64,000 nt of DNA from Pestalotiopsis fici W106-1. Its lineage: Eukaryota > Ascomycota > Sordariomycetes > Amphisphaeriales > Sporocadaceae. The translations under genes and the position numbers were made by a program. The notes below the pieces were generated by a model. The model was not told the origin of the DNA, ran no database searches, and was given only the letters and a program-made list of their open reading frames with translations. Positions 1 through 11,489 of the stretch are shown here, in pieces (within the stretch, counting starts at the first letter, position 1; every line of letters starts with the position of its first letter). The stretch is taken from the NCBI RefSeq assembly GCF_000516985.1, contig NW_006917102.1, positions 124,001 to 188,000 on the forward strand, read 5' to 3'.

Positions 1-355
1 TTATTTGTTGCCAACGTACTTGACCGAATCGACCCTCGAAGCAAGATGCTTCCGACGCCCAAGATATGACATGAAAGTGACTTCATGGAGACAGAGAACC
101 CTATCTTCTCTCTCCCTCTCAGCCTTTCGATAACTCCATAGTCGGTGGAAATTTTGTCAGCGTTTCTACCGTTGTTTTATGGAGTTCAGCCATTGTAAAT
201 GATGTGTCCAACTCCTCAGCCGCAAATGTGGCCGCTGTGTCGTGATCTTGGTATCGTCTACGGGGCCGCTCAACTTTGCCAGATGGAAGTGACTGGTCCC
301 TTGATAGTTTTATGCACGAGGTTGACTACTCGCGTGATATGATTACGCATCACTC
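1..355 (-). other. Unassigned window edge downstream of SPC19
   Basis: No recognised gene. On the minus strand two overlapping open frames are visible. One is about 50 codons, running from about 160 down to a TAA whose last base is position 1. The other is about 70 codons, from about 335 to a TGA at 119-121, and is rich in charged residues and Thr. Either could be the 3' end of a small spliced gene or chance openness of UTR sequence. Neither matches a family I know. Confidence 0.25.
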
Positions 356-992
356 TCAAGCCTTCTCAATTTGCTTCCTCAGCTCCCTCTCTTTCTGGGA
401 GACCTCGAGCTCCAGTCTCTCAATGCTGTACTCGAGAGCCTCCCTTCTCTGCTTGACAGCTTTTGCCCTCAGCTTGGCCTCACCACCAAGTTTTTGAACG
501 GCGCCGCTTGCAGTCTTCCCACCCCGGCCGTAGGAGGACGAATGATTCCGGCTGCTGCCGGGTCTCTCCGTGAGACGACCCTGCTGGAGCTCGGCGCGCG
601 CCTTGAGGGATTCGATGCGGCGCTCTACGCGGTCAATGTGAGAGTCAGCGCGGTCGAGCAGGGTGGTAATAGCAGGGCCTATCTCGTCGCGTAGCGAAGC
701 TTCGGCGGCAGCGAGGGTGGGTTGGGGGATGAGTTCGTAATGCTAGGTAGATGGAGGATCAATTAGTATTGTACGAGGCTTATGAATGGCGAAGTGGCAC
801 TGAGAGACCCGGGGAGTGACAATAGCAGCTTTCACAATTCCTCAGACGTACCCGGACAGTCTTCAGAACACTGATCAATCTTGGAAAGTCTGCGACGCCG
901 TTCCCGAGCGTCTCGACCGATGACTCTAGATGCGACAAGGAGCCGCGTAGGGCGGCCACGCAGTCGCCGTAAGCGCTCGCAGTAGAGGACAT
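356..992 (-). CDS. spc19: DASH/Dam1 complex subunit Spc19
   Basis: Spc19 is a subunit of the fungal DASH (Dam1) ring, which couples kinetochores to spindle microtubules in the nucleus. There are two exons, 992-852 and 742-356, giving 175 residues, close to the usual size of the family. The first exon reads MSSTASAYGDCVAALRGSL and then a D-F-P-R-L segment typical of the Spc19 N-terminus. The donor is GTACGT and the acceptor CTACCTAG; the second exon resumes with H-Y-E-L-I-P, another family hallmark. The C-terminal third is a predicted coiled coil, rich in Lys, Arg and Glu, ending KQIEKA. The ATG at 992 is the first in frame. Assignment rests on recalled family patterns. Confidence 0.85.
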
Positions 993-1649
993 TATGGAAG
1001 AGGGCCACAGGAATTTGGAGCAATGCCAAATGTGTCCCTTGTGCCTGGACGATTGAGTGTGTCAACAAGACAGTAAAGGTTGCGCGCCGTGTTTACTTTC
1101 TTGCCAGGAGTATGACTTGACCAACCGTGTCTGGTGTGGGGCAGGTGAGTTGGTTTCCAGCGATGGCGGCACCCCGCCAAACGACTTCAATGCTGCACGT
1201 CTTTCTATTTATATTTTAGGACCAGAGCAGCACAGGGAGAGCGGGTGAGGGAATGAGTAACGAAAAAACCACTCTTGTGCTTGGATTTATGGAATCGAAG
1301 AATAAACATCACTGGTATCAATGTCAATACGCATTAATCGATGCCATTATTCGCTCTTGTAATTACGATCCAATGTCAAGTCTTCTTCGGTATACATATT
1401 ACAACAAAAATCTGACATTAGACCAATGCTGCGCTCAAAGCAGACTGAAAGAAGAGAGAAGAAAAGAAAAAAAAAAAAAACCGTAGATAGCAAAGTATTC
1501 CTTCCTAAAGCTTGGGATCAGATAGACCACCATCGCCAAAGGTACGTGATATAACAAATAATACGTACGACATGTAATGGAAAATGCAAAAAAAGGAATC
1601 GGTCGGCCTATTGAGGACCGTATGATTGGTGGCAAGAACTGCTTGTTCT
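993..1649. other. Gene-free spacer between spc19 and tRNA-Thr
   Basis: This holds the spc19 promoter/5' leader and AT-rich sequence. A purine-rich tract with an A12 run lies at 1450-1480. I see no coding frame or RNA gene here. Confidence 0.5.
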
Positions 1650-1721
1650 TGCCCACTACTGGAGTCGAACCAATTGCCTCCTCATTACTAGTGAGGCGCT
1701 CTACCGATGAGCCAAGCGGGC
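1650..1721 (-). tRNA. tRNA-Thr (anticodon AGU)
   Basis: Read on the minus strand from 1721, the sequence forms a full cloverleaf. The 7-bp acceptor stem is GCCCGCT pairing with AGTGGGC, with one G-U pair. The D arm is GGCTCATCGGTAGAGC. The anticodon stem CCTCA/TGAGG encloses CTAGTAA, so the anticodon is AGT (AGU in RNA, read as INN after A34 editing), and the T loop is GGTTCGACTCC. The discriminator base is A at 1650. The length is 72 nt with no intron. Confidence 0.93.
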
Positions 1722-2607
1722 TTGTTGTTGAAGATAGGCTCTTTATCATAAATAATACCACTAGTCAATTTCTGCTACTATCTAAGACGCAGATCCAACC
1801 CGGAACCTCATTGGTTAATATTTGTGGCAAGGAGACCCCAGGTCTTATTAAATGGTACATTATTTGTATAGATATTTAGATATATAAAGGCTAATATGAT
1901 ATAAAATATGGTTTTTTTGTGAGTAAGTCAGTTGCCAGAAATTTATAAAAATACAAGTAGATACGGTAGGGACCCGCCTTCTACCTATATCCTTGGGGCT
2001 TGTAGTTAGCTATATTATTAGGTAGTATCATAAAATCAACTTCTGGTATCTCACCTCCCACCTGTGCAATCCAGCACATATCTCACTTCTAGCTATCACC
2101 TCATAAAGAAAACTTGCGAAAAGCTTTAAAAGAAAGGCCATGGTTATTCAACTTCCATTCTTCCAATATACCGAGACCATTGTCTAAGCTCCAGTTTCAG
2201 CATGCCTCTAATTTAACAGTGCTACCAGTTAATTTCGTGAGCAGGTCTTGCCGGAGGCATTTGCCATCGGGAGCATTGTCGAAGGACAGTGTTCATGTCG
2301 GTTCCTCTCTGAAATTCACTTTGGCACGGGCAGAGATACTTGCAGGGGGTATAAAACTGAATTCCAGATCTATATACCGCGCCGTCCAAATGAAGAGTAC
2401 TGCAAGAACCACAGGCCCAGGAGAAACTCACAAAGTCGAAGGATTGACGCGCCAAACTTTTGAAAACGTTGGTAAATTGAATCCGTACCCTCATTGCGCA
2501 TGCATTCAGCAAGCATACTGCATCGTCTTTTCACGCCACAAGATGTGCCGACGACGAATGAGTACATGGCCAGCCAGGCTGTGAAATGCATTCGTTGTCT
2601 GTGACAA
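1722..2607. other. AT-rich spacer and ceramide-synthase 3' region
   Basis: Between about 1740 and 2060 the sequence is unusually rich in TA dinucleotides (for example runs around 1865-1910), unlike the flanking sequence. This look is common for repeat DNA mutated by RIP in Pezizomycotina. From 2100 to 2600 there are open frames on both strands, but none starts with a credible ATG context or resembles a protein family. Most of this part is probably the 3' untranslated region of the ceramide synthase gene. Confidence 0.35.
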
Positions 2608-4378
2608 CTACTCGACTTGCTTCTCGCAGCCAATTCTTCCCAGCAACTCTTTCCTATCACTGTGTCCTGGTAGATTGACGCCAGACGAGGTTGCAACACG
2701 CTTCACACCAGCGCGTCGCTCCCAGCCCTTCAGATCAATTGCCTCGACGCCCACTTCCTCTTCAAGGGGTTGTGCCTCCTCGTATTCGTATTCTTCCTCT
2801 TCCTCCTCTCCTGCTTCATCATCGCTTCTGGGGTCATCGGCATTACCACCTTGAAGAACACGTATAACGAGTCGCACGATCAAGTAGAACCACGACAGAG
2901 TGATCACCTGCAGAACCAGGAGAACGGAAAGGAATCCGCCAGCAATTCCCTCATCGAAGCAGACTGTGCCAGCGGGGTCGCGAAATGGTTCAAGAAGATG
3001 CGAGAAGCCTTCAGGCGCCGAGAACGGACCAACGAGATCCTTGCCGAGGCCGCGATAGCAACCGAGGTTGATATAACGCGGAATATCAGCGTAGATACTC
3101 CAGCATACAGCCAGGTAGGCGACGTGGCGGGCGAGGAACCAGGATACCACGAATAGGCCAAATGTCATGTCGCATGCTGTGGTGAAGCCCAGATACTTGA
3201 GGCATTTTGCAAGCTAATGCAAGTATCAGTATAACATGTTAACAGCCAAGAAAGCCACAACTTACAGGGAAGAAGAGGTCTACAATATCCATAAGAACCA
3301 GAATCAGGTGGCCGACTCTTGTTTGATGGTAGGCATACGACGCGGCAATGAGGCCAATGGTAAGGAAGTGGTGCGTCAACATCTGCCAATGATCCTTGCG
3401 GCGCTCCTCAATGTGAATAACCAGCACCTGTTGCAGCCAGAAAGCCCATTGAGCAAGCATGTAGGCCTTCATGACACCATCAACCTCCCTGATGGGCCAG
3501 TTCATCCATAGCTCCTTTAGGTTCAAGTAGTATGGCGACTTGTAGTAGAGATACTGTGCTAGAGATCAGTCGATTGGGCACTTGGAATGAGCCATTGTAT
3601 GTTTATGAGAGCACTCACGAATCCGAGGGGCCAGAAAATGAGATAGTACGTCAAGAGCCAGGCCTGCTCCGCAAATCGTGTCATATCCTTCTTCTTCGAG
3701 ATACCCCAGAGCTTGGCCAGTGGCGCAAGGACATTTTCCATACAGCCAGCCCGCAGGCCGGTAAAGAGGACAATACAGAAAGCAATAAAGTAGTTATCAC
3801 CTGGCCCGGTGGTGTACAAGCCAGACTCCGCGTCGTAGTGTGACAGGGTGAAGAATCGTGTAGTGTAAGGTCGCGCCTTGGGCATCAACATGTGCGTAAG
3901 GAAGAGAAGGGCGATTAGGTTGAACGAAAAACCTGTCAAAAGACACAAGATTAGGCTATTGGTCTCTCATTGATGCACATAGGGTCTTTTTTGGCGCCAT
4001 GAGGAGGCCAAAACGGACAGCTTAAGCATCTGCCGTGCGACTTGCTGTTGATGGTGGTGGGGCAGCAAACCTGTTTGGATGAAAGAACTTACCGAACTGA
4101 TTTTCCAGGAACCAACGAGACAAGCTCTTTAGAGGGCCGTCACCTTTCCTCCTCACTCTGCGAATGAAAACCTTGTTGTTCGAGTTTTGCATGTACAGAG
4201 GACCATTCATGCTGGAGTTGCTCGAGTTGCGCGACTGGACGGATGGCCGTACCGGAGCTCTGAGGTGCTGGTTCTCTGCCGGCTTTGGCTGTTCAATGGT
4301 CGGCGAGGGCGGGCTGGAATTTGGGAGCTGCTGCGCGACCTGCTCGACATTGGGAGCATTGTGACTGGAGTCGTCCAT
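2608..4378 (-). CDS. lag1: Ceramide synthase (Lag1/Lac1 type, TLC domain)
   Basis: This enzyme of the endoplasmic reticulum membrane acylates sphingoid bases with acyl-CoA to make (dihydro)ceramide. There are four exons, 4378-4093, 3932-3619, 3553-3266 and 3213-2608, giving 497 residues. All junctions are GT-AG and keep frame. The N-terminus (about 90 residues) is polar and Ser/Pro/Asn-rich. The TLC domain follows with several membrane segments. The Lag1 motif is clear in exon 3: the paired His of LTHHFLT, then LVLMDIVDLFFP carrying the conserved Asp residues; exon 4 continues with YLGFTTACDMTFG. The C-terminal tail is very acidic (Glu/Asp/Tyr run), as in yeast Lag1, where such tails are casein kinase 2 targets. 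The start is the ATG at 4378; more upstream codons in frame are not ATG. Confidence 0.92.
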
Positions 4379-7335
4379 GTTGGAACTTGATATGCGACCC
4401 CGGGGGTCCTGTGGAGAGACTTGATCAAGCAATTGCGAGTCCGAAGACGGCCAATTGAACGTCTTATCAATCTACGCGACTTGAGCACTCGGCGGCCGCG
4501 GGAGACGAAGACGGAAATTGTCGAAGAAGCGGTCTGTGGCAGAGGCAACGCGCGATTGAGGTACACTCTTGGTTAACAGTAGATGCTGTGGGAGGAGCAA
4601 TTCTGGCAGCAGGCGTCGTGTGGTGTTCTTAGGGTTGTTCTGTGTGCTGCAGGAGGAGCCGCGAGAGGGTTTGGAGACAAAACGAGTGTCGGACCAGTAG
4701 TTGTATGGATGTTTCCCGCCTCAGTGGTCAGGCATTGACACAGGCAATGTTTTCCGTCGGCAAGATAACAACACCACTCTATACCCAGCGAGTGAGAAGA
4801 AGAGTGTTTCTTGTTGTCTTGCTTCCAATTGAGAAGCCAAACAAGAGACAGACCGGACAGATATCAGAGGCAGACAGAGAGAAGAGGGACACAACAGACC
4901 AAGCAAAAGACCAGCAACAGTCAGCCAGCCAGTCAACTGAAGAAGAGGGCCCCGACTGGGGGACTAGAAATCGTTGAACTGCAAAGTGCCAGAATACAGT
5001 GGGTCCCCCGCCCGCAACGAAACGCAGAGCGGGTCCTTAGCTCGAAGCAAGCACCCTGGCCTTGGAGGTTCCACTCGCAACCACCAAGTTATTATGTAGG
5101 TGACCTTGGTCGGTGCAGCAGCGGCGGCAACAGACCAGTCACGAATTCGGGAAAAGGAAAGTCGATGGGTTGATTCGACTTGGCTACAGAGACGATCCAT
5201 GCATTGCTAATGAGAGACTGAGAAAAAGAGAAAGAGAGGCTGGAGGGTACGTGGGCGTTGGCCCCCCAGGCGGTGAAGGACAATACTCAAATGTAGTATG
5301 CTGTATACTATTCATGGTATGTACCCCATGTTGAGCCAGCTACCTAGTTTGGTTGCGATAGCCTCTTCTTTTTCTGTGTCATTTGATTATAACCAAGATA
5401 TCCTTACATTTGCAAACCTACGCAACTCAAAAACAGACATGTTTCTCCTTTCATCAAATACTTCCAATCTTTTTTCTTCATGCAATTTATGGGACCTCCT
5501 ATTATGAAGAGCTAGAGATTTGTTATGGAAGCTACTTAGCACTCTTGGCCACTTGGAGCTCGGCCGATAGAACCAAGCAGAAAAAAAAAAGGGATGAGGG
5601 GCAAGGGCTTTTCAACTGTCCAGGCTTTGTGTTTTTTTCCCTCTTAACTTTTTCTCCTCTTACTTTTGAGTTCAGGGGTCCTGCTAATCCATCCAGATCT
5701 AGGGCCTTTCCCGCCACCAAGTTGCCAAGCAAGGTCAAGTTGCAAGGAGAAGAAAACAAGCTGCTCCAATTAAATTGGGTTGCACTGAGCACAGATCGGA
5801 TGTCACTGAAGTCGATCTACCCTACCTACTACTATATCAGTGTTGTAAAATAGCACAACAATAACTTCCTTTCTTCGTGTTTGTAGCTGATAGATACCGG
5901 CATGACACGGGGTATGTTCTACCTAATCTTTATCGAATACATCTCCATGGACAAACATATTAATACATGAGTTGCAGATTCCGAAATCAGCGCGTCTTCA
6001 CTGCAGCATCCTAAGTAGCAGATTCTACATGGTTCTCCTAATTCTCATCACTTAACAAGTGCCAATCACAACTTCCCGTGTTACATGATCATCCCATCCA
6101 CGCATTGGCAAGAAATCTAGCCAAAACCGCGAATTACACAGTCCCGTTTGAGAGGCAAAGAGGGGCTTTACTTAATTCAGTTCTAGACTCTGTCGCCCTC
6201 AGTGTTGAGACTTGTGCACCATCTTTGATCTGTATAAATAAGCATAGTCTCGAGCATGTATTGCTCGAGCTGTAGTCCGGACTCTTTTCCGTACGTCGGC
6301 GACGCCCACCAAGTATACCTACCTACCCACCTTGTACCCCATCACCATCTTCCCCGCAGCAAAGACCCAAAAACAGATCTAGACACACAGCTATTGCTGC
6401 AATGCCACACGGTGAATGACAGACCAATGGTATTGTCATGTCCGTAAGTTGGCGCAAATGTCTAAAACATGACACGGGCCGTATATTGCACACACCTTGA
6501 TATATACCCGAGATCGATGGCTACCTCAAAGCGTGACTGGCTGTCCATCATATGAGCCAATGTCTATATAGTTGCCCAACACTTTGGTGGACTGCAACAC
6601 CCGTCGCACACAGAGGCGCATATACTTGTTACCCGGCTGCTGCCCAGCTGAACTCGTTGCAGTGTGTCATGATAGGATGAAGATCAAAACCATCATAATA
6701 TGATGAATATAAATCTTGCCTGTCGTGTAGAAAAGGATAATTTGCTTATTCAGTAAGCTGTGTAGTTGCCAGCTCTTTGAACTTTCAGGATTGATGCTCT
6801 AGCATTTGATCTTTGGATGGGCAAGAACTACAGGATGGGCAAGAAGCATAAATCGCCCAATTCTACACTATGTCACTCGAGCCACTTGTAGCTGTCAGTC
6901 ATCAAAGATCGCCACACGTGGCTCACGAGATCTCGATAGACGGTAACAGGATGTGGTGTCCAATTACAATACTACCAGGCGCAGCACGTGCAAGGGCCAT
7001 TGTTTGGTGCGCCCACTGCTAGGCCCTCCCGCCAGGTGCTGGAATCCCCCAGAATTTTTGATGCAGCCCATCAACATTAACTTGGTTAGGCGCCCCGAAG
7101 CTTCCAGTGGCCGGCCTGAGCTTCTTCTGTGCGCCGCGGTAGAACAGCGCTGGCTGCCTACAAGGTGCCTAATGAACTGCTGACGTACGCGACGGTAATC
7201 TTACATTGAGCCACGGACATTCCTTCCGGCGGCTTCGTCACTCTCTTTCACCTTTCACCTACAATTCAATATCGCGAGCGTCTCTCATCGGCCAAACTTC
7301 ATCTACAGGCTTTCTATCACGACTTGTAAGGAGCC
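4379..7335. other. Long divergent intergenic region, lag1 / bxi1
   Basis: Nearly 3 kb separates the start codons of two divergent genes. It holds purine-rich tracts (for example 5220-5245) and scattered short open frames of no recognisable family. I found no tRNA, no repeat unit and no splice-linked coding series. It probably contains two long 5' leaders and the promoters. Confidence 0.5.
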
Positions 7336-8244
7336 ATGGCAAGCACCGCCAAGTACCAGCCTGCCCCGACGCAGGACCCAGAGGAGGGAACCTGGAGCCA
7401 GGCCCCGCCCTCTTACCAGGCCGCTGGCAGCGCCCAAGATTCGGATCGCCTCTTCGGCGGCGGCGAGGCGCGCAGCAGCGAGGACAACATTCCCGATGAT
7501 TTCAAGTTTGGCGGCTCCGTAGCTGAGGCCACCGTCGACATCCGAAACCAATTTATCCGCAAGGTCTACACCATTCTGACTGCGCAGCTCATTGTCACGG
7601 CCATTGTCAGCGGCCTCAGCTTCTGGAGTGAGGGCTACAAGGCCTGGATCCAGTCGCACCCCGGCCTTGTCTTCGTTTCTGTATGTGACAAGCACCTGCA
7701 TCCACACACACATACACACGAGTACTAGCTGCTAACCTTTGATTGCCAATAGCTTTTCGGCGCAATCGGATTTATGCTTCTCACCTACTGGAAGCGCAAG
7801 TCCTACCCGACTAACCTACTCTTCCTGAGTGGCTTCACACTACTCGAGGCATACTCTGTTTCGGTCATCGTTTCGTTCTACAAATCATCCATCGTGCTGA
7901 ATGCCGTCTTCCTGACTGGAGGCATCTTCATCTTCTTGACGCTCTTCGCCTGCCAGACCAAATACGACTTCACATCATGGATGCCGTACCTCTTTGGCGC
8001 TGTCTGGGGATTGATCCTGTTTGGCTTCATGGCCGCCTTCTTCCCCTACAGCAGTACCGGTGAACTTATCTACGGTGGTCTAGCAGCCTTGATCTTCTCT
8101 GGCTATATCTTGGTCGATACACAAATGGTTATTCGCCACCACCACGTTGAGGAGGAAATTGCTGCAGCCATCAGCCTGTACTTGGACATTCTCAACCTGT
8201 TCTTGGCCATCCTGCGCATCTTGAACAGCCAGCAGAACAACTAG
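7336..8244 (+). CDS. bxi1: Bax inhibitor-1 family membrane protein (BXI1/TMBIM-LFG type)
   Basis: BI-1 family proteins sit in ER, Golgi or vacuolar membranes and influence calcium leak and stress-induced cell death. There are two exons, 7336-7680 and 7753-8244, giving 278 residues, a normal size. The intron starts GTATGTGA and ends CCAATAG in phase 0. The first ~75 residues are Pro/Gln/Gly-rich and cytosolic. Next comes the LFG-type segment IRNQFIRKVYTILTAQLIVT, then about seven hydrophobic helices. The conserved acidic region near the end reads ISLYLDILNLFLAILRIL, with the Asp that family members use in the calcium pore. The start ATG is in a GAGCCATGG context. It lies divergent from lag1. 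Confidence 0.92.
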
Positions 8245-9609
8245 TCAAAGAAAATACTCGAATGTCATATTGCTAACGCCACACCTAAGCAGACTAGGGC
8301 ACGTTGGATTTTCGAAAGAGTCGGGAGTATAAAGGCTTTGATTGTAAAGCTGTCACGAAAGGAACACAAGAACCTGAAAATGGAACGAGAGGTTTTGCTT
8401 TGTAATTGCACCCCTCCCAGCTATGGTTTCTGAGCATGGCATCTTCATGGGCGTTGCAAATGTATGTTTTTCTTCCAATAGCCGTTAAATTGAGTCCACT
8501 GTCTTTTCCCAACCTCAGAAAAGAACGTGGTATGTTCTGGCGAAATAAAGACATGGTATCAAAGCGCAACTCTGGTCCAAATTTTGTAGATTCATCAAAT
8601 GTGCCACGTGGTTTCAAGGTTCGCTCCATTCTTGGAAGTCACATCTTACTTTCTGATAATGATGCATCGATCAAGTGCCCATTTGGAAGAAATTATTTGT
8701 TCCGCCCGACATGGAAGCCTTGCATGTACCAATAGATGACCGCCAGGGCCTACTTCAGAAAGAGATTTGCACCGGGCGACATGCCGTGTTCCTGAGTCTT
8801 TGTAGATCGTGAATAGCAATACTGATGGTTGTGTCATAAGAAAGTGGCCCCAACCTCATGGCCGTAACTCGAAGGGTCATAGATGCATAAGCTATTCATC
8901 ACACGGCTTCAACGCTGCGCAAGCAGATACTATTTACACTGCAGTGTCATTGTTAAGTTATACTCTGATACAGTCTGTATCCACTGTCCTTCTCAAATCA
9001 TAGACTTGTCACCCATCAATCACCAGTTGCTTGGTAGTCACGTCTCTTGGAAAGCGAGGACGGTATCTCAAATCTGCATTAGAAGGCCAATAGTGCTAGG
9101 AAAGGTCTCGGCATCATTTTAAAAAGTAAAAGGGTAGTAAAATAGTAAGTAAAGAGACAAGGCGGCAACTCTCGCGAAGTATTACATCAAGCAGGCGGGA
9201 ATCCTCGTCCATGGTCTTCAGAAGTCGTCAATAAGTAGTAAGTGATATGATGGCTCGTCATATCAGATCAGGAATCCGTAGCTCAATGCCACTTGCAACA
9301 ACTGCCATGTCTGCGTCGCGCAACACGTCGACTTCCCGCCGAAGTCAAATTACAGTTTTCACCAGAACCACGACGAAGCCTCTATCTGTCGTTCCTTGCA
9401 ACACCGCATCTCGAATTAGTGGCCCCCTGATCTGTAAAAAATAAATAAATGCGAGTAGGTGCAAATGCCGCCGCCGTCACCTCTCAAGGCAAATTGCGAG
9501 GCAAGAGGGGATATCAAGACATCCAACGCCTGCGAATCCGTGCTTTTGTCTGGCCACCATTGCGGTAGATATCGTAGAGAAAAACAGATAAAGGTCAGAA
9601 TATGCGTAA
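8245..9609. other. Convergent spacer between bxi1 and the septin gene
   Basis: The two genes converge here, so 3' UTRs of both are expected. No open frame in this stretch has family features or plausible splice partners. I see no RNA gene or repeat. Confidence 0.5.
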
Positions 9610-11489
9610 TTAAGCCTCGTGGTCGCCATTGGCTTCGGGAATCGGCGATGCCTGGGAAAGAGCAGAGGCCTCGCGCTGCATCCGGGCCTCTATCTCGCGG
9701 AGCTGGGATTCGCGAGCAAGCAGCTCTTGGCGCTTCTCGTTGATCTCGCGCTGGACCTTGATCTCGATCTCGCGCAGCTTCTCCTCCTCGCGGCGAAGTT
9801 GCTCCTCCTTGAGTCGGACGGACTGTGATGCGAGGTCTTCGGGGTTCATGGAGGAGTCACTGAAAATCAGGTTAATATAGTCCATGGAAAAGGTGTCAGG
9901 GAATACATACACTCCAGCGCCACCCTCGACGCTCTTGCTGAGCTTCTCGGTACGGTAGTTCTCGTACAAGAAGTCGTGGGTAATCTCCTTGAGATCTGCA
10001 AGATGACTGTGGAGGAGAGCCGAGCGGATAGCAAGGAAATCCGAGTGACGAGGGTTGTCAACCTCCACGACACCCCAGGGGTACTGTCTGGCGCGGACCG
10101 TACGACCACCAATCTCGATGATATCTTCAGAACCGACAATGGCGAATGGCATGAGACCTCTCAGCTCGGCGTTCTCCTCGACTGTGTCCTCATCATCCTC
10201 CTCAATGTCGTAGGGGAAGTTGTACACGGGAATGCGGTAGTGCTCGATATCCTCCATGACCAACTTCTTGGATTCAGCCAGCTCGTGGGGCGTGAGAGAA
10301 TCGGCTCTACCGATGACGGGAATGACATTGACACGGGGAGCCAGGCGCTTCATCAGCTCGATGTCAAGTTCACGAAGACTATGGTCACTAGTAAGCAACA
10401 CATCACCAAACGAGATAATACAAAGGTGTGCTCAACATACCCGTGACCAGTTGGGGTAATGAAGTAGAGCATAGCATGGACACGGTTGTCCCTGAATCTG
10501 GGGTTACGCTTGATACGCGACTCCTCGGCCAAGATATCATCATATTGTCTCTCGAGATAGCCAACAATCTCTGAGAAGCTGTTCTGATTGTTAGCACACG
10601 TGGCACTCATTGATAACAATGCGCAGTGCGACGAACCTCGCTTCATTGTCAATTTGGTCACCGAAACCGGGTGTGTCGACGATGGTTAGGGAGATACGAG
10701 TACCCTCCTCGTCCAACTCAAGCTCTGTTAGAATATGTCAGTAACCAGTACGACCAGGAGACGGCGCGCCATGTTTTAAGGAGCCATTGACGCCGGATAT
10801 TCGACATACCGACTGTGATAGGCTTGATCTTGACGCCATCCTCGACGTGGGCAGCACTGGCATCGTCCGAATCCTTGTGGGCTAGCACGCTCTTGCCGCA
10901 AAGGGTGTTGACGAAGGTCGTTCTACCTGTGGAAAGGAGGTGAATATGTCAGTACTTTCTTGGCGCAACGGTATTTTTGAGGTGATCTGCCACAAAGGCT
11001 CGAGTGCGTGTCGGTATGGCGATTGACGCAACCGACACTATAGACTCGTAAAGGGCACTTCTTGTGGTGGAGAGTCGAAGATGGTGGTATGTACCTGTTC
11101 CTGAGGCACCGCAGACCATCAGGCAGAACTGGATTCCCTTCTTCACGTTCTTCTTTCGGCGAATCATCTTCTGTAGTGGCATGGAGGGTTAGCGGTTGGG
11201 ATATGAAAAGAGTCCGAGACGTGGCAACGAGAGACCAAGGTCGGCTTTGTCTAATCGGCGATGTGATGATGGTGTTTGAACGAGTAGTCTTGAGCCAAGA
11301 TTGGGTAAGGTGTTGCTCCAGACACCGAGACCAGGCAGGTTGGTCAGTCGGGTAGGTAGGTAGGTGCTCTGGGAAGTGGACGGGAGATTCGTCTCTGTGG
11401 ATTCGAGAAAGGAGATGGATAGCAGGCGTCTAGCCTCTTGGGCAATGGGTCCTTTGGGCTTTCGAAATACGTACAGCTGGGGAAGACAT
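9610..11489 (-). CDS. cdc11: Septin, Cdc11 class (AspA/Sep5-like)
   Basis: Septins are GTP-binding filament proteins at septa and hyphal tips. Seven exons fit in frame: 11489-11475, 11170-11095, 10926-10810, 10724-10637, 10578-10441, 10378-9911 and 9859-9610, giving 383 residues. Exon 1 is only 15 nt (M-S-S-P-A) and is joined over a 304-nt intron. The G1 loop reads GASGTGRT, with Arg where other septins have Lys; yeast Cdc11 also has Arg here, which supports the class. G3 is DTPGFGD and G4 is GRADSLTP. A septin-unique element follows (RQYPWGVVEVDNP), then a C-terminal coiled coil rich in Glu/Arg. The last intron is 51 nt, a multiple of three, so its retention would not break the frame. Confidence 0.88.

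Noticed and set aside
2114..2584. 156-codon plus-strand open frame
   Set aside because: Starts at TTG, has no family resemblance, overlaps other open frames on the minus strand and lies in probable 3' UTR.
2770..3156. 128-codon plus-strand open frame
   Set aside because: Lies opposite the last exon of the ceramide synthase gene; a shadow of the real gene.
9976..10446. 156-codon plus-strand open frame
   Set aside because: Antisense to septin exons 5 and 6.
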